DNA from: Sandaracinaceae bacterium
GTDB taxonomy: Bacteria; Myxococcota_A; Polyangia; Polyangiales; JADJQN01
Reading direction: 5' to 3'
Assembly (NCBI GenBank): GCA_016712745.1
Contig: JADJQN010000001.1
Location: forward strand, 744,001-808,000
Length of the DNA stretch: 64,000 nt
Part shown: positions 43,941 through 53,704 of the stretch, piece after piece
Layout: the number at the start of each line of letters is the position of its first letter
How positions within the stretch are numbered: the stretch's first letter is position 1
The notes under the pieces: generated by a model
Databases searched by the model: none
What the model was told of the DNA's origin: nothing
What the model saw: the letters and a program-made list of their open reading frames with translations, nothing else
Position numbers and translations under genes: made by a program

Positions 43941-44831
43941 TTGGATTCAGACGTCAAAACCAGAATAACTCCGCTTGATGAGATCAAAGGTGGCGCGCCT
44001 GACAAAGGTGCCGACTGTCTCGTCGTGATCTACACGTCAGATGCAAGTCAGTTTGGTAAGCGCCATGTGCTCGCTGCCAATCAGCTGAACTTCGGCCGCG
44101 GCAGTGAGAACGATGTCCAGCTCGAGAACGATAGCGTCTCCCGTCGCCACTGCCGCGTCGAGCAGCGCAAGGGCGCTTGGTACGCCGTCGACCTTGATTC
44201 GACCAACGGCACGTACGTCAACGACGAGTTGATCAACAAAGAGGTTCAGCTTCGCCGGGGCGATCAGATTAAGGTCGGCGACACCATCCTCAAGTATCTG
44301 AGCGGTTCCGACGTCGAAGCTCAGTACCACGAGACGATTTACAAGATGACCATCATCGATGGTCTTACTGGCGCGAACAACAAACGCTTCCTCTTGGAGA
44401 GCCTCGAGCGCGAGCTTCCGCGTGCACGGCGACATCAGCGGCCCCTATCGCTCTGCATGATCGACATCGATCATTTCAAGGCGGTCAACGATGGCTTTGG
44501 CCACCTTGCCGGCGACTACGTGTTGAAAGAGCTCGCGACGCTCATTCGCACGCGCCTTCGTCCCGATGACATCCTCGCCCGCTACGGCGGCGAAGAATTC
44601 GGCATCGCATTGCCTGAAACGTCACGCGAAGGTGCCGTCAAGATCGCCGACCAACTGCGCGCGCTCGTCGAGAAGCATCGTTTTCAGTTCGAAGGCGAGC
44701 ACATTCCCGTCACCATGTCCGTGGGCGTAGCTCAGCTCGACGATAAATGGGACGTGTTGCAGCTTATTAAAGCGGCTGACGAAAAGCTCTACGAAGCCAA
44801 ACGCAGCGGCCGAAATCGCGTTTGTTCCTGA
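43941..44831 (+). CDS. FHA-domain diguanylate cyclase
   Basis: 296 aa from TTG 43941, with GAGAGGTAGGGG shortly upstream; ATG 43902 is an alternative. FHA domain (about 25-125): LNFGRGSENDVQLENDSVSR and STNGTYVN are the phosphothreonine-binding signatures. GGDEF domain (about 135-290): DGLTGANNKRFLLE, DIDHFKAVND, active site RYGGEEFG. An inhibitory RxxD I-site (RPDD) lies five residues before it. It makes c-di-GMP, with likely product inhibition and control by a Thr kinase through the FHA domain. This FHA-GGDEF layout is common in Myxococcota. Confidence 0.93.
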   Translation: MDSDVKTRITPLDEIKGGAPDKGADCLVVIYTSDASQFGKRHVLAANQLNFGRGSENDVQLENDSVSRRHCRVEQRKGAWYAVDLDSTNGTYVNDELINKEVQLRRGDQIKVGDTILKYLSGSDVEAQYHETIYKMTIIDGLTGANNKRFLLESLERELPRARRHQRPLSLCMIDIDHFKAVNDGFGHLAGDYVLKELATLIRTRLRPDDILARYGGEEFGIALPETSREGAVKIADQLRALVEKHRFQFEGEHIPVTMSVGVAQLDDKWDVLQLIKAADEKLYEAKRSGRNRVCS

Positions 44832-44900
44832 AGAGTTAACTCACTCGCACGCGATGGCGGCTTTTTAGCCCTCAAAAGCGCGAGCGGCTAACATGACGCG

Positions 44901-46952
44901 ATGCGCTGCCACGCAATTGCACTCGTGTCTCTGCTGCTCTCGTTGTCCGGGCACGCACTCGCTCAAAACACAACCTCGTCGAACGACGACGCGCTCGCCG
45001 CCGGCGCAGAAAGTCCAGAGCTTGCTGCCCTTCGCACCGCCGAGAGCGAAATCTTTCGTGCAGGCAGGCCGCTCGTAGAAATCGGCGCTCAGCTCCCCGC
45101 GGTCGTCGCGGAGATGGGCGACGCTGAACAAGAGGAGCACGAGGATGTGGCGTGGACCGAGGGCCTCGCCCTGCCCGACTTGCCGGTGCGCTGGGATCAC
45201 CGCGTCGTCACGTTCGTGGAATTCTTTCGCGACGACGCGCGCGGCCGCTCAATCATGAGCAGCTGGTTGCGTCGAGAGCCGCGTTATGCGGCGCTTGTGC
45301 AATCGGAGCTACGCGCGGCGGAGCTGCCTTTAGACCTGCTCTATGTGGCCATGATCGAAAGCGGCTTCGACCCGCGGGCCCGCTCGAGCGCAAGCGCAGT
45401 CGGCATGTGGCAATTCGTGGGCGGCACCGGCGACGAGTACGGACTGCGCCGTGACCATTGGATGGATCAGCGAATGAGCCCGGAAGCGTCGACGCGCGCA
45501 GCCGCGCACTATTTACGTGATCTCTATCAGCGATTCGGCTCGTGGGAGCTCGCTCTCGCCGCCTACAACATGGGCTACAACGCGCTCCTTCGTTCTATTC
45601 GCAAGTACAACACCAACGATTTCTGGGTCCTGTCTCGTCTTGAAGACGCACTGCCTTTTGAGACGACGGTCTACGTAGCGAAGATCATGGCGTGCGCGAT
45701 CATCGCCAAGAACCCTGCCCGATTTGGCTTTGGTGATGTGACGCGGGACGCACCACTCACGACAGTGAACGTGGAAGTACCAGGCGGCACGGCGACCGAA
45801 GCGGTTGCGCGCGCGGTGGGCATCAGCGTAGCGGACTTTTCCGCGCTAAATCCTGAGTTTCTGCGCTCACACACCTCGCCCGGCGACACGCGCAGCGTAG
45901 TGCGAATTCCGGCAGCAAGTGCGAGCGTTTTCGAGCGAGCCTGGGCGCGCTCTGAGAACCGGCGCACGCCTCATCGCGCGTACGCCGTACGCTTTGGCGA
46001 AACGCTTTCGGACATCGCCGATGCCTTCGCGACGAACGTGACCACCCTTCGTCGTCTGAACGAGCTCGAAGAACGCGAGACCATCGGCGCAGGCTTCAGC
46101 ATGCTCGTTCCCAATGTCGAGCGCACGCGGGTCGCGTCGGCGACGCCACCTATAGCAACGGTGCCCGCGACGCGCTTCGAGCACCCGGGCCGGACACGCG
46201 TGTTCTACCGCGTGATCGAAGGGGACAGCTCGCGCGCAATCGGTCGTTTCTTCGGTGTGACGATGGACGAGCTTCGCCGCTGGAATGGCATCGACCCTAG
46301 CGCAAGCTTGCAACGCGGCATGATCTTGCAGCTCTTCATCGCAAACGCGTTCGACATGTCTCGCGCGGCACTACTCACTGAGAATCAGGTTCGCCTGCTC
46401 GTGGTAGGGAGCGCAGAATTCTACGAGCATCACGAGTCGCAACGCGGCCGAGTCCGGTCGCGCTACCGCGTACGCGACGGTGAAACGGTCGCGTCGATCG
46501 CTCGTCGCTTCGAGTTAAGCGCAGCCTCGCTCGCGCGCATCAACCGATTCTCGGAGCGCACGGCACTCGAGACTGGCCGCGAAATCACCGTCTACGCGCC
46601 GCGTGGCGTAGACGTCAACGCGTCGCCCCGCAGCGCGACGGCCGCTGCAGCTCCAGCGAACGACAACTCGGCCGCGCCCGCGCCCGTCCTTGGGGCTCCC
46701 GAAGCGGCGTCCGACGCGGCGCCTTCCCCGGCCGACGCACCAGCGTCTGCACCCGAGTCCGAATCAGCGTCGGCGCCCGGGTTGCAGCCTGCACCTGGGC
46801 CGTCAACCGGCTCGGCACCGCCGGCGAGCACTGGCGAAGCGACCCCAGCCGGCGCGGCCACCCGGTCCTCGGCTTCACCCGTCTCCGCGCACACCCTGCC
46901 CGCCGCTCCTGCGCCTGCACCCTCGCGTCGCCGCGCGCGACGGGCGAACTAA
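44901..46952 (+). CDS. MltD-like lytic transglycosylase with LysM repeats
   Basis: 683 aa. Signal peptide cleaved after GHALA. An SLT/goose-lysozyme-like domain spans about 120-275: catalytic Glu in MIESGFDPRARS (near 152), then GMWQFVGGTGDEYGL and LAAYNMGYNALLRSIRKY. Two to four LysM-like modules follow (YAVRFGETLSDIADAFATN, YRVIEGDSSRAIGRFFG, YRVRDGETVASIARRFE). The last 90 residues are Ala/Pro/Ser-rich, ending in RRRARRAN. It cleaves peptidoglycan glycan strands in the periplasm. Start ATG follows a 69-bp gap. Confidence 0.93.
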   Translation: MRCHAIALVSLLLSLSGHALAQNTTSSNDDALAAGAESPELAALRTAESEIFRAGRPLVEIGAQLPAVVAEMGDAEQEEHEDVAWTEGLALPDLPVRWDHRVVTFVEFFRDDARGRSIMSSWLRREPRYAALVQSELRAAELPLDLLYVAMIESGFDPRARSSASAVGMWQFVGGTGDEYGLRRDHWMDQRMSPEASTRAAAHYLRDLYQRFGSWELALAAYNMGYNALLRSIRKYNTNDFWVLSRLEDALPFETTVYVAKIMACAIIAKNPARFGFGDVTRDAPLTTVNVEVPGGTATEAVARAVGISVADFSALNPEFLRSHTSPGDTRSVVRIPAASASVFERAWARSENRRTPHRAYAVRFGETLSDIADAFATNVTTLRRLNELEERETIGAGFSMLVPNVERTRVASATPPIATVPATRFEHPGRTRVFYRVIEGDSSRAIGRFFGVTMDELRRWNGIDPSASLQRGMILQLFIANAFDMSRAALLTENQVRLLVVGSAEFYEHHESQRGRVRSRYRVRDGETVASIARRFELSAASLARINRFSERTALETGREITVYAPRGVDVNASPRSATAAAAPANDNSAAPAPVLGAPEAASDAAPSPADAPASAPESESASAPGLQPAPGPSTGSAPPASTGEATPAGAATRSSASPVSAHTLPAAPAPAPSRRRARRAN

Positions 46953-48139
46953 AACGCTTCGAGCGCGTTGACGTAGGGCGCGCACCCGTCCGTGCTGCAG
47001 CCCACGTCGAGGCGAACGTAGATGCGTTCGGCTTCATCGAGCGCGAAGCGAATGCCGCCGCCGAGACTCATCTTCAGCTCCGTGGCGCGAAACTCGGCAA
47101 TGGTAGGCGCGACGCCCCCAATACCTGCGAAGAAGACCAGGCCGAAGCGCCAGACAACGGGCATGATTCGCCACTCGACTTGGGCTGCGAGGTAATCGTT
47201 GTCGCGATAGCGCCCCATATACGAGCCTCGCATGCGTGCGTTGCCGCCCAGCAAGGAGAGCTGATCGAAGGGGACATCTCCCATGTTGAAGTCCGCATAA
47301 AGCTGCATCGCCAGCACGTGATGCGGCGCGAGTTGTACGTACTGACGTAGGTCGATGTTTATGTGCGTAAAGTGGAAACGACTCCCAAGAAAACCCGGGT
47401 ACGTAATCGCGAACGCTTGGTGAAAGGCGCCCGTGTGCGCAGACTGAAGATTGTCGCGTGAGTCCCAGACGACGCTCAATCCCAGACCCGAACGCACACC
47501 GCCCTCGACGCCGCGTGTCCCCGCAAGCAAACCGGTCGGATTTACGTCGCGAACCTGTGAGAGCTGAAACTCTTGCCTGACACCGACCATCAACGGTCCC
47601 CACACGCGCGTGCGAAAATCCATGAAGTCCCAGAACGAGTGCATCGTGTACAGCTCTTCGTTCGCCTCATTGGTATTGGGCCCGACGCCGTAGAAATAGT
47701 CGGGCATCAATCGATACGCCACCTGCCCCGTGATGGAATGACGCTCAAAGAGCCACCAGCGATCGTGCTCGCTGAGCTCGCCATCTTCTAAGCCGCGCAG
47801 TACGCGGCGACTCTCCGCACGCGTCAGCGAGGGGCCAAACCAGAATGTCGGAAAGAGATCGACAAGCGCCTGATTGCGAAACGTGTACAGGGCATCCGCC
47901 GCCAAGTACGAGGGTCTCGCCTCCACCGGCGCCTCGCCGAGGCGAAAGTAGTGAACGCCGAATCCGCCAAACGCCGCGCTCGTTTCCGGCGCGTAACTAA
48001 ATATCGGGAAGCCCGTCGTCGAGGACGTGGCACAGCCATCCCCGCCCCGCGGGCCGTGGCATTCCTGCTGGGCCGAAGCCACCCGGGGTAGCAGAGCGAT
48101 GAAAAGCATCATTCCAAGATAAGCGGCGAGAGAGCGCAT
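46949..48139 (-). CDS. Omp85/BamA-type outer-membrane barrel protein (surface antigen)
   Basis: 396 aa from ATG 48139, with GGAG six bases upstream; the frame runs to 48334 without a signal peptide. The signal ends at RVASA. The mature protein is a beta-barrel resembling the Bac_surface_Ag domain: SVVWDSRDNLQSAHTGAFHQ, the LGG...MRG(S/Y) motif (LLGGNARMRGSYMGRYRDND), and a C-terminal Phe. No POTRA repeats are visible, so it is a barrel-only member and not BamA itself. It converges on the MltD-like gene with 4 bp of overlap. Confidence 0.85.
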   Translation of the reverse strand: MRSLAAYLGMMLFIALLPRVASAQQECHGPRGGDGCATSSTTGFPIFSYAPETSAAFGGFGVHYFRLGEAPVEARPSYLAADALYTFRNQALVDLFPTFWFGPSLTRAESRRVLRGLEDGELSEHDRWWLFERHSITGQVAYRLMPDYFYGVGPNTNEANEELYTMHSFWDFMDFRTRVWGPLMVGVRQEFQLSQVRDVNPTGLLAGTRGVEGGVRSGLGLSVVWDSRDNLQSAHTGAFHQAFAITYPGFLGSRFHFTHINIDLRQYVQLAPHHVLAMQLYADFNMGDVPFDQLSLLGGNARMRGSYMGRYRDNDYLAAQVEWRIMPVVWRFGLVFFAGIGGVAPTIAEFRATELKMSLGGGIRFALDEAERIYVRLDVGCSTDGCAPYVNALEAF

Positions 48140-48302
48140 GAAGTCTCCACAACGCTCGGTGCAACGTGCGTACCAGGCGGATTTGCGGGGAATTGGGCTG
48201 CTCACGGGACTATTGTCTACACACGCAGACTGCGTTCCATGGATGCGTGGCAAAAGGATGCAGTCGCCTATCACGCAGGCAACGAATGTGTAAGCTCTTC
48301 GC

Positions 48303-49541
48303 GTGCTCACAATTGAAGAAGCGATCGCTCGCATCTTGAGCGCGTGCCGAACGACTGAGGTTGCGAACGTCGGGTTGCACGACGCGCTCGGACTGTGCTT
48401 GGCCGAGGACGTTGTTGCTCCCTACGGCCTGCCCGAATTCGCAAATAGCGTAATGGACGGCTACGCCGCCTGTGCGGCCGACCTCGCGGGCGCGAGCGCT
48501 GCCACCGAAAAGGCGCTCCCACTGATTGGGGAATCGCGAGCCGGCGCGACGCCAGCGGCGCTCACGCCCGGCACGACGATGCGCATCTTTACCGGCGCGC
48601 CAATCCCGCAAGGTGCTGACGCAGTTGTAATGCAGGAAGACGTCCGCGTCGCAAATCAACACGTGCATTTCAAAGACGCGCCGCGCTCGCTCGCATTCGT
48701 CCGCATGCAGGGCAGCGATGTGGCGCAGGGGGCGACCGTATTGCGTGCGGGCGCGATGGTGCACGCCGGCGAGATCGGTCTGCTCGCAAGCTTGGGTTTT
48801 TCGCGCGTACCCGTGCACAAGCGACCTCGCGTGGCGATTCTGTCTACGGGCGACGAGCTTCGCGACGTTGAATCAGAGCGGCGCCCGTTCACGGTAGTCA
48901 ACAGCAACGCGTACGCCCTCGCTGCGCTAGTGCGCGAAGCGGATGCCGAGCCGTGGGTGCTTCCGCGAGTAGCCGATGACGCAGAAGCTATCGCCGAACA
49001 GATTCGCATCGGTCTCAGTGCGGATCTGCTGCTCTCCTCGGGCGGTGTGTCCGTGGGCGACTACGACATGGTGCAAGACGCGTACAAACGCGCGCACGTC
49101 TCGCTTGATTTCTGGCGTGTCGCGATGAAGCCAGGAAAGCCTCTCATGTTTGGAAAAGGCGGCGCCGACGGTCGCACGCCGGTGCTGGGTCTACCCGGCA
49201 ATCCCGCCAGTGCGATGGTCACGTTTGAGCTTTTCGCTCGGCCGGCGATTCGAACCATGCTTGGCACCGCCACGCCGATGCGGCCGCGCGTGCTCGTTGA
49301 ACTGACGCACTCGCACTCGCACGCCGAAGGGCGCGTAGAACTGGCGCGCGCATCGCTTGATCTGGGCGATCCCTACCTTCGCGCGACGCTGCGCGAGAAT
49401 CAGACGTCGGGTGCGCTTTCGTCGATGGTGGGCACTGACGCGCTGGTTATCCTTCCTGCCGAGGACAAATCCTTCCAGGAGGGCCAGATCCTCGAGGCGC
49501 TGATGATACGGCCACCAAACTCCGCGCAATTTCGGCGTTAA
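48303..49541 (+). CDS. moeA: Molybdopterin molybdenumtransferase MoeA
   Basis: 412 aa with GTG start. Family motifs are complete: FANSVMDGYA, RIFTGAPIPQGADAVVMQE, AILSTGDEL, SSGGVSVGDYDMV, MKPGKPLMFGK, GLPGNPASAM, then the C-terminal barrel domain IV. It inserts molybdate into adenylylated molybdopterin in Moco synthesis. No other moa/mob genes lie in the window. The next gene begins after 137 bp, with a hairpin in between. Confidence 0.95.
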   Translation: MLTIEEAIARILSACRTTEVANVGLHDALGLCLAEDVVAPYGLPEFANSVMDGYAACAADLAGASAATEKALPLIGESRAGATPAALTPGTTMRIFTGAPIPQGADAVVMQEDVRVANQHVHFKDAPRSLAFVRMQGSDVAQGATVLRAGAMVHAGEIGLLASLGFSRVPVHKRPRVAILSTGDELRDVESERRPFTVVNSNAYALAALVREADAEPWVLPRVADDAEAIAEQIRIGLSADLLLSSGGVSVGDYDMVQDAYKRAHVSLDFWRVAMKPGKPLMFGKGGADGRTPVLGLPGNPASAMVTFELFARPAIRTMLGTATPMRPRVLVELTHSHSHAEGRVELARASLDLGDPYLRATLRENQTSGALSSMVGTDALVILPAEDKSFQEGQILEALMIRPPNSAQFRR

Positions 49542-49617
49542 TTCTACCGAGCGCCCGCTAATCTCTTGCTCGACGAGCCCAAGGAGCCAGGTACACTCGT
49601 GTCGAAAGGCATGCGCC

Positions 49618-49637
49618 GGGAAACTTCTTGGTTTCCC
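49618..49637 (+). promoter_or_regulatory. Hairpin in the leader of the MoxR-VWA operon
   Basis: GGGAAAC-TTCTTG-GTTTCCC is a perfect 7-bp stem with a 6-nt loop, 41 bp before the ATG at 49679. No U-tract follows. It may be a leader structure, an operator, or a weak moeA terminator. Confidence 0.35.
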
Positions 49638-49678
49638 ATACGTCTATTAGGCGCAGGACCCGTATTCAGCCTTTTCCA

Positions 49679-51748
49679 ATGACCGACCTCCACAAGCTCC
49701 TACGACCCCTCCATGCCGTGAAGCGACGCGTGCGCGTCCAGCGTGCGCTCGACATCGCAACGACGTTGGGCCTGGCCGGTCTGGGCTCACTCGCGGTGGT
49801 CATCGCTGTCATGAAAGTCGGCGCGATGGATGCGGCCCATGCCCGCGTCTGGATGGCTGTGGCCGTCTCTCTGCCGGTCGTCGGCGCACTGGTTGGCGCG
49901 CTTTTGCCCGTGAAGGAATTGCACGCAGCGCAGCTTCTTGACCGTTCGCATCGCCTTGCGGATCGGATTGCGAGCGCATTGCAGTTTGGTCAGGTTCCCG
50001 CCGCCGAACAAACACCCTTCATGGTCGCGTCGATCGCCGATGCGATAGCGCATGCCGACGAGCTTAGCCCGAGGCGCGCCCTGCCCTTGCGCGTGCCGCG
50101 CGATTTGGTCGGGTGCGTAGGATTGGTCGCTGCTGTTGTTGCAGTCTCGCTCGTGGAAGTGCGACACCGCGTGCGCGTGCCTGTGGTCACGCGAATCACT
50201 CCGCTCGTCATGCATCCAGACGATATCGACGCATTCCAAAACGGACTCGATGCGCTGATGGCGCAGCAGGGGCTTGACGAGGGCGTTCGTGATACGGCGC
50301 GCCAATTCAACCAACTAATGGAAGACCTGGCAGCGCAGCGATTGGATCGCACCGAAGCCTTGCGAAGGTTGCAGCAGGTATCTGAGAACATCGACGGCGC
50401 TCGGCGCGCCGATGCCGACCAAATGCGCGAATCGCTGCAACAACTCTCGCAGGATCTGCAGCGCGCGCAATCCACGGAGGCGGCGGCGCAAGCGCTTCAC
50501 GACGGCGACGCCGCTCGCGCTTCGCAGGAAATGCAGCGTCTTGCCGAGATGCTGCGCGAAAATCCACCCAGTCGCGCCGAGCTCGAGCGTCTGCGTGAAG
50601 CGATGCGTCGCGCTGCTGAGCGCCAAAGCCCTGACTCACGCGCGGAGTTGCAACGGCAGCGGGAAGAAATGAACCGCCTTCTGCAGCGGCAGCGCGAGCA
50701 GAAGACTGGCGAGACTGAAGCCGAACGTCGCCTACTTCAGCGGCGGCGCCGTGAACTTGAGCGTCTGGAACGGCAAGTCGCGCAAGAGACCGAGCAGCGT
50801 CGTCAGCTCGAACGTCTGCAGCGCGATATGCAGCAGGCGGCCGAGCATTTGAATCAGGGGGCCAATCCCGAAGAAGCAGCGGACGATATCGAGCGTTCCG
50901 CTGAAGAGCTCAACCGTGTCGCGCAAGAGCAGATGTCTGAAGAGGAACGGCAACGCTTGCAGGAGCGAGTGGCGGAGTTGCGCGAGATGATTCGCCGGCA
51001 GCGCGAGCAACAGGCGCAAAACGGACAGCAAGGCCAGCAAGGCCAGCAAGGCCAGCAAGGCCAGCAAGGCCAGCAGGGTCAACAGGGTCAAGGGCAGTCG
51101 CGCATGGACCGGTTCGTTCTTCGTGCAAATGGACAGGGGCAGCAGGCGCGCATTGTGGGCCCTGGCCAACAAGGTCAGGGACAGCAGGGCCAAGGCCAGC
51201 AAGGTCAGGGGCAGCAGGGTCAAGGGCAGCAGGGCCAAGGTCAGGGACAGCAGGGTCAAGGTCAGCAGGGTCAGGGACAGGGCGGGCAGCAAGGGCAAGC
51301 CGGGCAAGGAGCTGGGCAACCGGGCCAAGGACAGGGACAAGGACCGCTCACGCTGCAAATGGGCGGTCAAGGCGGAAACGCGACGCTGGAGATCCCGGGC
51401 GCGGGCCAGGGACGCGGCCAGCAAGGCCAGGGACAAGGACAGGGTTCCATGCCCGGCCCGGGCGCTGGCACCGGCCACAACGATGCGACTCTCGACGACC
51501 CGACCCACTTGCAAAGCAACCGACAGAACTCACGCGTTGAAGGCGACCAGAACGGTCAAGGCCCGACTCGCAGCGAAGTCATTCTTGGCGCGGCCGAGCG
51601 CGGCTTTGCCAATCGCGCGTACGAACGCGTCTACGTTGATTACGAGCACCACGCCGAAGAGGTGCTTGAGCAGGACGAAATTCCCGGCGGCTATCGTTTT
51701 TACGTGCGCCGCTATTTTCAACTCATCCGCCCACGCGAGGAACAGTAA
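49679..51748 (+). CDS. Membrane protein with long coiled coil and Gln/Gly repeat region (DUF4175-like)
   Basis: 689 aa. Two N-terminal transmembrane helices (about 28-72) and a third near 145-160 resemble the DUF4175 family. Residues about 200-440 are heptad-rich and highly charged (QRQREEMNRLLQRQREQK), clearly coiled coil. Residues about 448-590 are dominated by GQQGQ/GQ repeats encoded by 9-bp GGCCAGCAA-type units (51022-51094 and about 51162-51345). The last 60 residues return to normal composition and end in an aromatic-rich segment (YRFYVRRYFQLIRPREE). ATG 49679 is preferred over the upstream frame start. It is the first gene of the MoxR-VWA operon; moxR starts 4 bp after its stop. Confidence 0.85.
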   Translation: MTDLHKLLRPLHAVKRRVRVQRALDIATTLGLAGLGSLAVVIAVMKVGAMDAAHARVWMAVAVSLPVVGALVGALLPVKELHAAQLLDRSHRLADRIASALQFGQVPAAEQTPFMVASIADAIAHADELSPRRALPLRVPRDLVGCVGLVAAVVAVSLVEVRHRVRVPVVTRITPLVMHPDDIDAFQNGLDALMAQQGLDEGVRDTARQFNQLMEDLAAQRLDRTEALRRLQQVSENIDGARRADADQMRESLQQLSQDLQRAQSTEAAAQALHDGDAARASQEMQRLAEMLRENPPSRAELERLREAMRRAAERQSPDSRAELQRQREEMNRLLQRQREQKTGETEAERRLLQRRRRELERLERQVAQETEQRRQLERLQRDMQQAAEHLNQGANPEEAADDIERSAEELNRVAQEQMSEEERQRLQERVAELREMIRRQREQQAQNGQQGQQGQQGQQGQQGQQGQQGQGQSRMDRFVLRANGQGQQARIVGPGQQGQGQQGQGQQGQGQQGQGQQGQGQGQQGQGQQGQGQGGQQGQAGQGAGQPGQGQGQGPLTLQMGGQGGNATLEIPGAGQGRGQQGQGQGQGSMPGPGAGTGHNDATLDDPTHLQSNRQNSRVEGDQNGQGPTRSEVILGAAERGFANRAYERVYVDYEHHAEEVLEQDEIPGGYRFYVRRYFQLIRPREEQ

Positions 51749-51752
51749 AGCC

Positions 51753-52754
51753 ATGAGCGATCCGAACTCAGTCGCAGCGTCCGTTGAAGCCTTTCGCAAA
51801 GATGTCGCCACGCTTCGTGCAGAAGTCGGAAAGATGATCGTTGGCCAGGGCGATATCGTCGACGGAGTCATCACCTGCCTCATCGCGGGCGGGCATGCGC
51901 TACTCGAAGGCGTGCCGGGTCTTGGCAAGACGATGCTCGTCCGGTCCATGGCCGACGCGCTCTCGCTCAACTTTTCGCGCGTTCAGTTCACGCCTGACTT
52001 GATGCCCGCCGACATTCTCGGCACCACGGTCATCAACGAGGACCACACCGGCCACAAAGAGTTCGAGTTTCGCCCGGGCCCCATTTTCGCAAACATCGTC
52101 CTCGCGGACGAAGTGAACCGCGCAACACCTAAGACGCAGAGCGCGCTTCTCGAAGTCATGCAGGAGCACTCGATCACGGTCGCGAAGAAAACTCATAAGC
52201 TCGAGGAGCCGTTCTTCGTGCTAGCGACCCAAAACCCGCTCGAGATGGAAGGCACCTACCCCCTGCCCGAAGCACAGCTCGACCGTTTTCTCTTCAAGTT
52301 GCACGTGGAGTTCCCGTCACGCGATGAGCTTCACAGCATCCTCGATCGCACGACAGGGACCGAACATCCCACTGTACGGCCGGTACTCGATCAACCGCGC
52401 ATCCTCGCGATGAAGCGCTTGGCGCGCGATGTTGCTGTGGCACGCCACGTCCAGGATTACGTGATTCGCGTACTTGAAGCCACGCATGCCGACCGCGCCG
52501 GTGCGCCGGACATCGTCAAGCAGTTCGTTCGCTTTGGCGCGAGCCCGCGTGGAGCGCAAGCGATTCTGATCGCTGCGAAGATTCAGGCGCTCTTTGACGG
52601 ACGTTTCAGCGCGTCGGTGGACGACGTACGCAAGGTCGCGAAGCAGGCTTTGCGCCATCGCATGATTCTCAACTTCGAAGGAGAAGCCGAGGGAATCAAG
52701 ACCGACCAAGTTCTCGACACCGTACTTTCATCCGTCACGGAAGCCGCGAAGTAA
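51753..52754 (+). CDS. MoxR-family AAA+ ATPase
   Basis: 333 aa. Walker A GVPGLGKTML (about 51-60), Walker B IVLADEVNRATPK, sensor 1 ATQNPLEMEGTYPLPEAQLD, and the C-terminal lid with GASPRGAQ. MoxR ATPases work as chaperones with VWA/DUF58 proteins, which follow immediately. The same frame is open upstream to 51123 only because the repeat region of the previous gene lacks stops; ATG 51753 is correct. Confidence 0.95.
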   Translation: MSDPNSVAASVEAFRKDVATLRAEVGKMIVGQGDIVDGVITCLIAGGHALLEGVPGLGKTMLVRSMADALSLNFSRVQFTPDLMPADILGTTVINEDHTGHKEFEFRPGPIFANIVLADEVNRATPKTQSALLEVMQEHSITVAKKTHKLEEPFFVLATQNPLEMEGTYPLPEAQLDRFLFKLHVEFPSRDELHSILDRTTGTEHPTVRPVLDQPRILAMKRLARDVAVARHVQDYVIRVLEATHADRAGAPDIVKQFVRFGASPRGAQAILIAAKIQALFDGRFSASVDDVRKVAKQALRHRMILNFEGEAEGIKTDQVLDTVLSSVTEAAK

Positions 52755-52759
52755 GAACC

Positions 52760-53698
52760 GTGTTCGACTGGCTCAGGCGCGGTGCATCGACGACGGCGAA
52801 AAGCGTCGCTTCGAAAGAAGACGATGACCTTTTCGGCGACGACTTTCAGGCGCGCCTCGAGTACCTCGCGATTGTCGCGCGTCGTATTTATTCCGGCCGC
52901 ATGCGCGCGGAACGCCGGTCGAAGAAGACCGGAAGCGGCATCGAGTTTGCCGACCATCGCGAGTACTCCCCGGGCGATGACTTTCGTTATCTCGACTGGA
53001 GCGTATACGGCCGAACCGGCCGGCTGCTCCTGCGCCTCTTCGAAGAAGAGGAAGACCTTTCGGTGTACGTGCTCATCGATTGCTCGCGAAGCATGCAGTT
53101 CGGCAAGCCGAAAAAGTTCGACTACGCACGCCGCATCGCCGCTGGCCTCGCCTACGTTGCACTCGCGAACCTTGATCGCGTTTCGATGGCGAGCTTCGCG
53201 GATGCCGTGACCGGGCGCCTTGCACCGACGCGCGGCAAAAACCGGATCTTCAAAGTCTTCGAGTTCTTGCGAAATATAGAGCCCGAGGGGCGAACCGGCA
53301 TCGCCGACGCGATGAAGACGTTCGTTGCGCAGAATAAACGTCGCGGCGTCGCAATATTGATTAGCGACTTCTACGATCCCGCGGGTTTCGAAGCCGGCAT
53401 CAATACGCTGCGCTACCACAAGTTCGAGACCTACGTGATTCAAGTCTTCGATCCCGTCGAAGTGCGCCCGGCGCTGCATGGCGATGTGCAGCTTGTCGAT
53501 AACGAAACTGGCGAAGCGCGCGAAATCACAGTGACGCCGCGCATTCTCGAGCGCTACGCCGCGGCGCACGCGAGCTATCGCAAGCAAATCGAAGATTTCT
53601 GCGCAAAGAAGCAAGTTACTTATTTCTCCATCGAGACGAGCACGCCGTTTGACGATGCGATTCTGCGAATACTTCGTCGCGGCGGGATGCTGGGTTAG
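52760..53698 (+). CDS. DUF58 domain protein
   Basis: 312 aa with GTG start 5 bp after moxR. The DUF58 signature GIEFADHREYSPGDDFRYLD is followed by a VWA-like fold with MIDAS-type DCSRS (LIDCSRSMQFGK) and an ISDFYDP strand. DUF58 proteins accompany MoxR ATPases in complexes that act on envelope targets. It lacks membrane helices here, so it is probably a cytoplasmic adaptor. Confidence 0.92.
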   Translation: MFDWLRRGASTTAKSVASKEDDDLFGDDFQARLEYLAIVARRIYSGRMRAERRSKKTGSGIEFADHREYSPGDDFRYLDWSVYGRTGRLLLRLFEEEEDLSVYVLIDCSRSMQFGKPKKFDYARRIAAGLAYVALANLDRVSMASFADAVTGRLAPTRGKNRIFKVFEFLRNIEPEGRTGIADAMKTFVAQNKRRGVAILISDFYDPAGFEAGINTLRYHKFETYVIQVFDPVEVRPALHGDVQLVDNETGEAREITVTPRILERYAAAHASYRKQIEDFCAKKQVTYFSIETSTPFDDAILRILRRGGMLG

Positions 53699-53704
53699 CG
53701 CGCG

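Noticed and set aside
50732..51514. 260-aa Leu-rich minus-strand frame that looks like a membrane protein
   Set aside because: It is the antisense reading of the Gln/Gly repeat region; its Leu runs come from CTG/TTG complements of CAG/CAA codons.
51123..51752. Upstream extension of the MoxR frame through the repeat region
   Set aside because: The extension is Arg/Lys/Ser-rich nonsense caused by repeats lacking stops; the ATG at 51753 aligns with MoxR starts.
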